Source: Bacteroidales bacterium
GTDB lineage: Bacteria; Bacteroidota; Bacteroidia; Bacteroidales; Muribaculaceae
Direction of reading: 5' to 3'
Length of the DNA stretch: 54,953 nucleotides
Assembly (NCBI GenBank): GCA_900768685.1
Contig: CAAGDX010000009.1
Location: 1-54,953 of the forward strand
In this document: piece after piece, positions 44,132-53,300 of the stretch
Layout of the letters: every line of letters starts with the position of its first letter
Position numbering within the stretch: the stretch's first letter is position 1
Made by a program: the position numbers and the translations under genes
Notes under the pieces: model-generated
Seen by the model: the letters and a program-made list of their open reading frames with translations, nothing else
What the model was told of the DNA's origin: nothing
Database searches by the model: none

Positions 44132-46018
44132 ATGAGCAACAAAAAACATAGCAACGGCTTGCGACGACTACCATTGGCAATCGTCGCAATCGTAGTTTAT
44201 TCCCTCTTTTTTTCAAGCGTGACCGCTATCACGCCCAAGAAAGACAATACGCCTATCACTCCGCAAATCCCCACTGCAAACCGCTACCAGAAAGGCAAAA
44301 TCTTCCTGGAACATGCGGACCAACTTCTGGCAAGAGACGGAGAAAATTTCCAGATACTCACGGGCAATGTGGAATTTCGTCGCGGCGATATGTTTATGTA
44401 CTGCGACAGTGCCCATTTCTTTGATGCCACAAGTTCCATAGAGGCTTACGGCAATGTGAGAATGGAACAAGGCGATACACTGTTTGTGTATGCAGACGAA
44501 CTTGTATATACAGACTCCACTCAACTTGCAATCCTCTATTCAAACCCGGGGAAAGTGGTACGCCTTATAAATAAAGATGTGGTGCTGACAACCACCATTT
44601 TCAACTATGACCTGGGCATAGACCTGGGCTACTATGAAGTGGGCGGCGAACTGAACGACAAGCAAAATAACCTTGTTTCCCGTTACGGCGAATATTCACC
44701 GTCAACCTCGGAAGCGGTGTTTACAGACGATGTGGTGCTGACCTCGCTCCGTGATGCGGACACACTGAGAATTTTCACGGATAATCTCTACTACAACACT
44801 CAAACTCATATCGCAGAACTGGACCAACGGTCGATAATCACTAACAAAGACGGCAGAATCTACACAGACTCAGCCATTTACAACACGGAAACGTCTGATG
44901 CAAGTCTTTATCGCCGTTCCTTCGTGATAACGTCGAACAACAATACCCTCACGGGCGATTCGCTCTATTACAACCGCAAAACGGGTATCGGTGAGGCATA
45001 CGGAAATATGATTCTGACGGATTCCGCAAATTCCATGATTCTGACCGGAGACTATGGCTTTTACAACGAGCTGACAGACAGTGCCCTCGCCACAGGCCGT
45101 GCCCTGGCAAGAGAATTTTCACAAGGCGACACCCTATATTTGCACTCCGACACAATACGTTCTTACAGAGAGATTTACACTATTCCTGCAGTGGATTCGC
45201 TCTCTTTTGAAACCACAGACACTACCCACTATGTGATAGCGGCACACCGCGTGAAATTTTTCCGCTCAGACTTGCAGGGCATCTGCGACTCGCTGACGTT
45301 TGAGCAAAAAGACTCCATGCTGTACATGGACCGCCACCCGATAGTGTGGAGCGATAACCGCCAGATTTTCGGAAATGTGATTCAGGTGCATCTAAACGAT
45401 TCCACCGTGGATTATGCCCTACTCCCGGAATTCGGTTTTATGGCGGAAGAAATAGAACCCGGCTTTTATCAGCAACTCACAGGCAAGGAAATGCTCGCCG
45501 CATTCTATGACGGACACCTCAAAAAACTTGACGTTTCCGGTAATGTGCTCGCAATTTCGTACCCCGAGGAAAATGACTCCACATACAACAAAGTGGTAAG
45601 CCTGGAATCCAGCTACCTCTCTGCAGATTTCGTAAATAATAATGTGGAAAAAATGAAGTGTTGGCCGGAATCGTCCAGCACTATCACTCCGCTTTACCTG
45701 GCAAAGAAATCGCAACTTTTCCTCCAGCAGTTCAAATGGTACCCGAACCTGCGACCGACTTCACCGGAAGACGTATTTAATATTTCAGAGGAATTTATAA
45801 AACTTATGGCAGAACCGGACCCGGCACCAAAACGCCGTGGTGCAGACTCTAAAAAACAGGATGCAAAACCTGCTCGTGGCGAAGCAAAACCTGCAGACAC
45901 GCCCGGAGTGCAAACAAATTTGCAAACTGAAATTCAAGACGTTACGCCTGCGGAAGTGCCGGACGAAACACCTGACGCAGAGCAAAATGAAATGCCTGCT
46001 GAAGTGCAAAATCAGTAA
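44132..46018 (+). CDS. OstA-like LPS-transport protein
   Basis: 628 residues. An N-terminal hydrophobic segment (about 14-33) acts as signal or anchor. The body to about 560 is built of OstA/LptA-type jellyroll repeats (ILTGNVEFRRGDMFMYCDSA, IEAYGNVRMEQGDTLFVYAD, AEAYGNMILTDSANSMILTG-like), the fold that shuttles lipid A/LPS across the periplasm. The last 75 residues are rich in Pro, Glu, Ala and Lys (KRRGADSKKQDAKPARGEAK) and likely disordered. Between SurA and the aminopeptidase, 31 and 27 bp gaps; probably one transcript. It is longer than LptA and lacks an LptD barrel. Confidence 0.88.
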   Translation: MSNKKHSNGLRRLPLAIVAIVVYSLFFSSVTAITPKKDNTPITPQIPTANRYQKGKIFLEHADQLLARDGENFQILTGNVEFRRGDMFMYCDSAHFFDATSSIEAYGNVRMEQGDTLFVYADELVYTDSTQLAILYSNPGKVVRLINKDVVLTTTIFNYDLGIDLGYYEVGGELNDKQNNLVSRYGEYSPSTSEAVFTDDVVLTSLRDADTLRIFTDNLYYNTQTHIAELDQRSIITNKDGRIYTDSAIYNTETSDASLYRRSFVITSNNNTLTGDSLYYNRKTGIGEAYGNMILTDSANSMILTGDYGFYNELTDSALATGRALAREFSQGDTLYLHSDTIRSYREIYTIPAVDSLSFETTDTTHYVIAAHRVKFFRSDLQGICDSLTFEQKDSMLYMDRHPIVWSDNRQIFGNVIQVHLNDSTVDYALLPEFGFMAEEIEPGFYQQLTGKEMLAAFYDGHLKKLDVSGNVLAISYPEENDSTYNKVVSLESSYLSADFVNNNVEKMKCWPESSSTITPLYLAKKSQLFLQQFKWYPNLRPTSPEDVFNISEEFIKLMAEPDPAPKRRGADSKKQDAKPARGEAKPADTPGVQTNLQTEIQDVTPAEVPDETPDAEQNEMPAEVQNQ

Positions 46019-46045
46019 ATTTATAACCTTAAATACCATTCAATC

Positions 46046-47344
46046 ATGAAACAGACAGACCCTAAGTTGCAAGACTTGATGAAATTTTTAGACAATAGTC
46101 CATGCAATTTTCTTGCTGTAAACAATATTGCAAATCGTCTTGATGCTCAAGGATTTACGCACCTTGACCAACGTGACAAATGGGAAATAAAACCCGGTGG
46201 AAAATACTACGTCACACAAAACGGTTCCGCCATTTTTGCCTTTGTAGTAGCCACGGAGCCTGTCTGCAACGGATTCAAAATCATCACCGCCCACAGCGAC
46301 TCTCCCGGTTTCCGCATCAAGCCGGCTCCGGAAATGCTCTGCGACGGTAACATCCTGAAACTGAACACGGAAGTGTATGGCGGACCTATTCTCTACACTT
46401 GGTTTGATCGTCCTCTATCTATAGCCGGACGTGTGATTCTTCGCGGTGAAAATCCGCTTCATCCCGTAACAAAATTAGTAAAATTCTCTCGTCCGCTTCT
46501 CACGATTCCTCACCTTGCTATCCACTATAATCGCAGTGTAAACGAGGGAAATCATCTTTCCAAGCAGAAAGATATGCTCCCCGTGATTGCACACATCAAT
46601 GAGGTAGCGGAAAAAGACGGCTATGTGCTGAAACTCGTAGCGGAAGAACTTAAAGTGGCTCCGAAAGAGATTTTGGACTTTGACCTTACGCTTTACGACA
46701 CGACTCCGGCATGCCTGGTGGGCGTGAATAATGAGTTTCTCACGTCCGGTCGCATTGATGACCTCTCTATGGCATACTCCGCAATGTCTGCCCTCCTGGA
46801 GTCTGAAAACTGCAGTATGACCCGAGTGATGGCGATTTTTGACAATGAAGAAACGGGCTCCGAGACAAAGCAAGGTGCCTGCTCACCTGTTCTGACGCAC
46901 ATCTTGCAGAGAATAGTAGCATCTCTGGGTGGCGATGATGAGACATACATGCGTGCCGTGGCATCTTCATTCATGATTTCCGCAGACAACGGTCATGCCA
47001 CTCATCCGAATTATCCTGAAAAGCAAGACCCTACGAATCACCCTGTGGTCGGCGGCGGACCGGTGATAAAGATAAATGCCAACTGCAAATACATGTCTGA
47101 TGCGGATACCGCAGCGGTTTTCCGCACTATCTGTGAGGATGCGGGAGTGCCGTACCAGTATTTCGTAAATCACAGTGATGTGGCAGGAGGCTCCACGCTG
47201 GGCAATAAGTTGACGGCACAAATAAATCTGCGCGGAGTGGATATGGGAGCGGCACAGTGGGCAATGCACTCAGTGCGAGAAACGGCGTCCGCCCAAGATA
47301 TGCTGTACATAATCCGAGCTTTTACACAGTTTTTTAACGCATAA
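46046..47344 (+). CDS. apeB: M18-family aminopeptidase
   Basis: 432 residues, cytoplasmic. It removes N-terminal acidic residues from peptides with two zinc ions. Motifs: HSDSPG with H83 and D85 (first ligand and base), DDLSMAYSAMSALL, DNEETGSETKQGA (catalytic Glu), DNGHATHPNYPEKQDP, and HSDVAGGSTLG (last ligand). All key residues are intact and the length is usual. It is the last gene of the plus-strand cluster. Confidence 0.93.
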   Translation: MKQTDPKLQDLMKFLDNSPCNFLAVNNIANRLDAQGFTHLDQRDKWEIKPGGKYYVTQNGSAIFAFVVATEPVCNGFKIITAHSDSPGFRIKPAPEMLCDGNILKLNTEVYGGPILYTWFDRPLSIAGRVILRGENPLHPVTKLVKFSRPLLTIPHLAIHYNRSVNEGNHLSKQKDMLPVIAHINEVAEKDGYVLKLVAEELKVAPKEILDFDLTLYDTTPACLVGVNNEFLTSGRIDDLSMAYSAMSALLESENCSMTRVMAIFDNEETGSETKQGACSPVLTHILQRIVASLGGDDETYMRAVASSFMISADNGHATHPNYPEKQDPTNHPVVGGGPVIKINANCKYMSDADTAAVFRTICEDAGVPYQYFVNHSDVAGGSTLGNKLTAQINLRGVDMGAAQWAMHSVRETASAQDMLYIIRAFTQFFNA

Positions 47345-47930
47345 TATAGTGCAAAGTCTATACGACATAGCATTTTGCAATAGGTATAAAATATATAGCC
47401 ACGCCTCACGGCACAGCTATATACTACAAATCAAAATCTATTGCTTATGAAAAACTATTTATGCTATTGTGGAATAGCCGAATGATGATGAAGGGAGTTT
47501 CTTAAACTCCGCATACAAAGGTACAAATAATTTTTGAAAAAAATAGTAAAATTCATACAATATTCTGTAAAAATTTCACAAAAAGGCAAATTTATAAAGC
47601 GAAAAGTACATTTTATAAAGTAAAATAGTAAAATATTAACTGTTTTGTAACAATCTATAGTCGGGAGAAAAGAGCGGATTTTGCAAAAAAGCGGATATTT
47701 TAGCTAAGATAGCTACTTTAGCTAATTTAGCTACTTGCTAATCTGCTAAGATAGCTGCTTTGCGATTTTGCAGATTTGCTAATTTAGCTAAGATAGCTAC
47801 TTTAGCAATCTTGCTGATTTGAGGATTTACAGATTAGAGGAAAATCCGGCGAAAAAATGGGGCAAAAGGTTTTAACATTTATTATATGAGAAAAAAGCGA
47901 TAATAGTGGCTATCATTAGTGAAAAATACT
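47345..47930. other. 586-bp non-coding gap with hairpins and an array
   Basis: No gene seen. It holds GCAAAGTCTATACGACATAGC at 47351-47371 (member of the CATATACG-loop hairpin family, variant loop), a hairpin TATATAGC...GCTATATA near 47392-47423, GGAGTTT-CTT-AAACTCC near 47499-47515, an A/T-rich stretch with no visible structure (47520-47690), the GCTA array at 47699-47820, and the ROK promoter. A small RNA is possible around 47345-47520 but not supported by a promoter. Confidence 0.6.
47699..47820. repeat. 9-nt-period GCTA array, longest copy
   Basis: Units like TAGCTAAGA, TAGCTACTT and TAGCTAATT, partly degraded (GATTTGCTAA, TGCGATTTTG). Same orientation as at 41510, opposite to 37605. It lies between the aminopeptidase and the ROK kinase, 110 bp before the ROK promoter. 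Confidence 0.8.
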
Positions 47931-47938
47931 TATCTTTG
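47931..47938 (+). promoter_or_regulatory. ROK kinase -7 element
   Basis: TATCTTTG, 41 bp before the ATG at 47980. No clean TTTG at -33 (upstream bases read GTGG), so it may need an activator or be weak. Confidence 0.55.
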
Positions 47939-47979
47939 CAATAATCAATTAACACTACTTACTATTAAATTTTTCTATC

Positions 47980-48969
47980 ATGAGTAAACCTTACGTCGTA
48001 GGAATCGACATCGGTGGAACAAACACCGTATTTGGAATTGTAGATGCTCGCGGTGTAGTCATAGCCAGTTCATCTATTAAAACAGCAAAACACAGCAATA
48101 TAGATGCTTATATTGATGAGTTATACATAGAACTCACCAAACTTATTGAAGCAAACGATGCTGTAGATAAAGTTCACGGAATCGGTATCGGTGCTCCAAA
48201 CGCAAACTATTTCACAGGTACTATTGAGGACGGTGTAAACCTCCCATGGCCTACCCCAATACCACTTGCACAACTTGTAAGCGAGAAATTCGGTATCCCT
48301 GTAGCCATCACAAATGATGCAAATGCAGCAGCAATAGGCGAAATGACCTATGGTGCCGCACGGGGTTTGAAAGACTTTATCATGATAACCCTCGGAACAG
48401 GTGTAGGTAGCGGTATCGTTATCAACGGTCAGATGGTGTATGGTCATGATGGTTTTGCAGGCGAACTGGGTCATGTTGTGGTAAAACGCAACAATGGTCG
48501 TCTCTGCGGTTGCGGTCGCACAGGTTGTCTTGAGGCATACTGCTCTGCAACAGGTGTAGCACGCACTGCACGCGAATTCCTGGAAATCCGCAATGAGCCG
48601 TCAATCCTACGCAATATGCCAACGGAAGATATCACATCAAAAGACGTTTATGATGCAGCTATCGCAGGTGACAAGCTTGCTAAGGACGTATTTGAATACA
48701 CCGGTGATATTTTGGGTGCAGCTCTTGCAGACTTCACAACATTCTCTGCTCCTGAAGCATTTATCCTCTTCGGTGGTCTTGCAAAGAGTGGCGAACTTCT
48801 GATGAAACCGCTCCGCAACTCTATGGAAAAGAATATGATGCCTCTCTGGAAGGGTAAAGTAAAAATTCTCCTTTCCGAGCTTAAAGAGGCTGATGCTGCC
48901 GTACTCGGTGCTTCTGCTCTGGGTTGGGAAGCAAAGCCAATCGTAAAGATTGTACCTCCGGAATTGTAA
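47980..48969 (+). CDS. ROK-family sugar kinase (glucokinase type)
   Basis: 329 residues. ATP-binding phosphate motif DIGGTNTVFG at 10-19, catalytic D113 in ITNDANAAAIGE, substrate residues GELGH at 161-165, and the ROK zinc site CGCGRTGCLEAY with C176, C178 and C183. It phosphorylates a hexose, probably glucose, in the cytoplasm; N-acetylmannosamine or fructose kinase are alternatives in the same family. Not followed by other sugar genes; an intrinsic terminator lies 22 bp after the stop. Confidence 0.92.
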   Translation: MSKPYVVGIDIGGTNTVFGIVDARGVVIASSSIKTAKHSNIDAYIDELYIELTKLIEANDAVDKVHGIGIGAPNANYFTGTIEDGVNLPWPTPIPLAQLVSEKFGIPVAITNDANAAAIGEMTYGAARGLKDFIMITLGTGVGSGIVINGQMVYGHDGFAGELGHVVVKRNNGRLCGCGRTGCLEAYCSATGVARTAREFLEIRNEPSILRNMPTEDITSKDVYDAAIAGDKLAKDVFEYTGDILGAALADFTTFSAPEAFILFGGLAKSGELLMKPLRNSMEKNMMPLWKGKVKILLSELKEADAAVLGASALGWEAKPIVKIVPPEL

Positions 48970-48990
48970 TCTGCCGGAAAAATGATATTA

Positions 48991-49026
48991 AAAAGGTCAG
49001 AAAACTAAAGTTTTCCGACCTTTTTT
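48991..49026 (+). terminator. intrinsic terminator of the ROK kinase gene
   Basis: GGTCAGAAAAC pairs with GTTTTCCGACC with one A-C mismatch, followed by TTTTTT. Confidence 0.9.
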
Positions 49027-49041
49027 ATGGATGATAAAAGC

Positions 49042-49245
49042 AAAAATTGGCAAAGTCATATACGACTTAGCCAATTTTTGTATGGGATGTATGTTGCATC
49101 CCCACCTAGCCGCTGTCGCGGCAAGGTGGGGTAACCGATTGCCGCAAGCTCTCCAAGCTTGCATCTTGGTGCTATCCAGGTTTTATACACAAACATAATT
49201 CCAAACCGAGCCTTACTCGCTACATCTTGGTGCTATACAAGGTTG
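49042..49245. repeat. intergenic palindrome cluster, copy C
   Basis: Holds the hairpin 49042-49079 (stem AAAAATTGGC/GCCAATTTTT, loop region with CATATACG), the palindrome 49100-49131 (CCCCACC/GGTGGGG around GCCGC-TGTC-GCGGC), and GCAAGC-TCTCCAA-GCTTGC at 49144-49162, followed by ATCTTGGTGCTAT as in copies A and D. A second, degraded ACATCTTGGTGCTAT lies near 49225. No gene in the 320-bp gap. Confidence 0.85.
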
Positions 49246-49292
49246 CGAAAATAAAGGGATTATAAATTGAATTAGCATAATTGGGAATTATG

Positions 49293-50360
49293 CTAAATTG
49301 CAAAATAATCGCAAATAATGTTGCCGGCAAGTTTTGTGCGGCTTGCGAGGGTGAGCGAGGATGGGATTTCCGGTGCCGTGAAGGGGGAAGTGCCGGAAAG
49401 GGCGGTGTTTGTCTCTACTCTGATGCGGTCGTAAAGTGCGGCAGAGATGAAGGAACGGAGCAATTTTGGTCCTGCCTCCACGAGAATGGAATTAAAGCCA
49501 CGGCGAGATAATTCCTCTACTATGAAAGGCAACTGCAACGATTCATCTTCCGGCAACAGAATCTGCTCTGCATCAGGCAAATCCTCTCTGCGATTCAAAG
49601 TGAAATAGAGTGTTTTGCGAGGGTCTCCGGCAAAAATGTTGGCACCGGACGGCACTGTGCCTCTGCGGTCTATCACCGCACGGAGCGGTGCATTACCCGT
49701 ATTCCAAAAACGAGTGTCAAGTCGCGGATTATCGCTGCAAACAGTGGCGGAAGACGTGAGAATGACATCGTGACGAGCACGGAGACGGTGCACGAGTGTG
49801 GAAGTGAGCGGAGTGGAAATGGCTATGGGTTTGCCATGCTCATCTGCCATACAACCTGAAGCGGTTTGTGCCCATTTGAGGGTGATAAACGGGTGTGATA
49901 AGTCGTAGCGACTGAGGAACTCGGGGTTCAAGTCGCTACACTGCCGCGATATTTCTCCGGTAAGAACGGTAACCTCTATTCCGGCGTCACGGAGCATAGC
50001 AATGCCTTTGCCATTAACCTTTGGGGAGGGGTCTGTGCTACCTATCACCACACGGCGTAATTCTTTGTCAATAAGGAGCTTTGCACATGGAGGTGTCTTG
50101 CCGTAGTGGCTGCACGGCTCAAGTGTGACATAAATAGTGGAATTACGCAGCAATGCCACATCAGCGGGTTTGACCGCTGCTATGGCATTGACTTCTGCAT
50201 GTCCTTCACCTACTTTCCTGTGAAAGCCTTCGCCGATAATCCTGCCTTCGTGAACTACTACCGCCCCTACTCTCGGATTTGGTGAAGTGTTAGCCAAACC
50301 GAGGCGTGCGAGGGAGATAGCACGTTGCATAAACAAGATATCGTCTCCAGGTGAAGTCAT
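49293..50360 (-). CDS. ribD: bifunctional riboflavin biosynthesis deaminase/reductase
   Basis: 355 residues. Second and third steps of riboflavin synthesis: deamination of the pyrimidine, then reduction of the ribose. The N-terminal cytidine-deaminase-type domain has H54-A-E56 (GHAEVNAI) and the zinc cysteines C83 and C92 (EPCSHYGKTPPC). The C-terminal reductase domain (about 145-355) shows FITLKWAQTASGCMAD and the NADPH-fold features SILVEAGPKLLRSF. Both domains complete. The start follows the stop of the giant glycosidase gene by 3 bp, so the two are likely co-transcribed, an odd pairing. No other rib genes in the window. Confidence 0.96.
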   Translation of the reverse strand: MTSPGDDILFMQRAISLARLGLANTSPNPRVGAVVVHEGRIIGEGFHRKVGEGHAEVNAIAAVKPADVALLRNSTIYVTLEPCSHYGKTPPCAKLLIDKELRRVVIGSTDPSPKVNGKGIAMLRDAGIEVTVLTGEISRQCSDLNPEFLSRYDLSHPFITLKWAQTASGCMADEHGKPIAISTPLTSTLVHRLRARHDVILTSSATVCSDNPRLDTRFWNTGNAPLRAVIDRRGTVPSGANIFAGDPRKTLYFTLNRREDLPDAEQILLPEDESLQLPFIVEELSRRGFNSILVEAGPKLLRSFISAALYDRIRVETNTALSGTSPFTAPEIPSSLTLASRTKLAGNIICDYFAI

Positions 50361-50363
50361 CTA

Positions 50364-53300
50364 TTATCTGATAAATTTGAAAGTTTTGACTTCATCGCCT
50401 TTGCGAGCGACAACGATGTAGATGCCTTTGGCGTCCGGGAGCTTGCAAGCAGCTACATCCTGCTCGTTTGCAACTAAAATGCCGGCAGAATTGTAAACAG
50501 CTACGTTATCCACAGCAAAGCCGAAAGACAACTCACCGCCTACAAGTTCAGGCTTATAATCGTCCGTGAATACACGATCCACACCTGTAATAGTCACATA
50601 TTCCAACTTGTATGCAGCAAGTCCGTTGTTTGGTGCAAAAACATAGATATATGCCAGATTGCTATTTATTTTTGCCACTCTGACTATAGTACCCTTGTCA
50701 CCACCAACGGGAATAACCTTACCTAAACCGTCTTCCGGGAAGGTCCACATTTCGGATAGTCCGGAATAAGAACTCGGGAGATTATCACCCTTAGCAATTC
50801 TAAATTTAATATCTTTTTGGTTTTCAGTTACACTCGTACCATAACCTTGATAACAGTAAATAAGGAACTTATCAAAGCCCAATTCGACATAGCCCATACC
50901 ATTATTACCCGAAGCAGACGGTTCTAAAGATGAATTAGCATCGTTAAAAACACCTGACGGAGTGCTATTTCCCCAAGTGTAATACTCGGGATAGCCATTA
51001 GTGCCATCAAGGAAGAAATGGTCTTTATCCACGATAAACATACGAGGTGCGGTACCGGTATTATTTACAGTCATGGACTCAGTTTTTGACAAACTACCGC
51101 TTTTGAACGTGAGACGATACAGTGTAGTTCCACTTGAAACCGGAATAAAGACATACATCGTGCCGGAATAATTACCATAAACGAAGGTGTGGTCAACACG
51201 TGTAGAGTTTGAATATGAATAAACGTGCGATACTGCACCTGTGGAAGTATTATATTTTCCAATTTTCAGTGTACTTGCACTTACTGCACAGTTTGAAATA
51301 AGCACATTACCTCCTGCATCTACAGTTATATTATTTAGTTTTGAATAACCGCCGCAATTTGAATTATAATTACTATCGTAAGAAACTGACATATTTGATA
51401 ATTTCTCGCCGGTAGCAGCCTTATATTTTTCAAATTCAGTGGTAGCATTTGATGAATTAGCGGAAGAATAAGTAACCATTACATAACCATTACCGTCAGC
51501 ATCAATGTTTCTTACATCAAAGTCACGGTGATATTGTGTTGTGTTACCTGTAGAGACTAAGTCGTTACCCTTATTTTGTGATTTGAGCCAGAGGTTAGTA
51601 AATTTGTAATAACCTGCACCCGAGCGGATTAACTGATAATCCACATCAGTGACGAGACCTTCCACGTATGTATCGTTAACAACGGTGTAATAGCGAACTT
51701 CGCTGATACCGTTATCAAGACCTGTAGCAGTGGTGACAACACGGAAATAATACGTTCCCGGCTTCACATCCGCGATAGGAATAATGTACTGCGGACCACC
51801 GTCTTCATCAACAAGAGTGTAAGTATTCGTAGAATAAACGATATCGTTAAAGTCCTCATCCGTAGCGATTTGCAAAGTACAATAATTTGCGTTCGCAGGG
51901 TTGGAAGCACAAATCACTACGTCTGAATTATTAAATTCAAATCCGTTTTCAGGATAGAAAATTGTAGAAACAGGAGCACAGGGAAGTGCAACCTTAAAAT
52001 TGCTTACAGCACTCACGCCGTCGTGGTATCCGCCATTTTTAATGGCAGTAACTCGCCAATAATGCGTCTTAGTGTTTACCAGTCCGATATTTTTTGCAGT
52101 AAACCGGACTTGCGAATTGCTGATAGTATATGAAGTGCTTGAATAAAGCACGTTGCTGAAGTCCGAATAGAGAGAAACTTCCAGTTTATATGAATCGGCA
52201 GCCACATCTTGAGCTACAAAAGTGACACCATCTTCCGCAATTTCAGCGGCTTTTGCAGGGGAAACGAGTGCGGGAGCAGTCCACGTAGGACGCTTAACGG
52301 TGAAAGTACCAACGGCACTGGTGTTATTGTAATAACCCACTTTAGACGTTTCAATTTTCCAGAAATAAGTGCCATCCGGGAAAACGGATATAGGACCGGT
52401 GAAATAGAGGTTACCGTTATCCTTCACCAGCGGGTCTTTCGAGGAGTCAAAAGTCCTATATGTAAAGTCCTCATTCATAGCCACATGGAGCACATATTTG
52501 TCAGCATCGGCGGGCTTGAATTCCATCACGATATTTTCAAGCGAAAATTCTTCTCCGCTGATAGGAGACACGAGTTCCACAGCAGCACAAGGCTCAGACA
52601 CAGCGGAAATTACGAAGTTTGCCACATCACTGCTTGTTTCAAGGAAAGAAGTCTTGTTAGTCACCACTTTCCAGTAGTAAGTGCCGTCTGCGAGAGAAGT
52701 GGCATTGTAGTTGTAGTGCCAGTTACCGTCGGCAGTGGCGGTAGGGGTGATAGTTTGGTTAAAAATGACATTGCTGAAAGAAGCATCTTTAGCCACAACT
52801 ATTTTGTAAGAATCAACATCAACTTTCTTGAAAGTGAGAGCGATGGTTTGCGGCTTAAATTTCGCACCGTTCACAGGGCTGATAGGATTAGCCTTGTCTG
52901 TATATTCATTTATAGTTTCGTTAAGCGTTGTGAGTGTCCACTCGTTTCCGTAACGGTCCAGTGGAGCGACGGCATACCAGTAACCGCTTGTTTTACCGGA
53001 TATTGAGACAGAATTTGTGTAACTCATATCCACGATGTATTCTGCTTTCAGTCCGCCTTGGTCGGAAGTAGCCTGTCGGCGGTTGATGCTCGTAGGCACG
53101 GCATAAAAGACATAGCGGACATTGCTACCGAGCGAAGAACATGAAAGCGTGCTACCACTCTTTGTAAGACTTGAGATGGTACCGGGATCAGAAGCGGAGT
53201 ACCAAGTCATGGCAGGAGGGAGGGATTTGTATTGGAATTGAGTTGCAATATTTCCCATACTACTTAATTGATTTGCAACTCTGTATAGAACAGCACCCGG

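Noticed and set aside
47345..47520. Small RNA downstream of the aminopeptidase gene
   Set aside because: Two hairpins but no promoter or T-run terminator bounding them.
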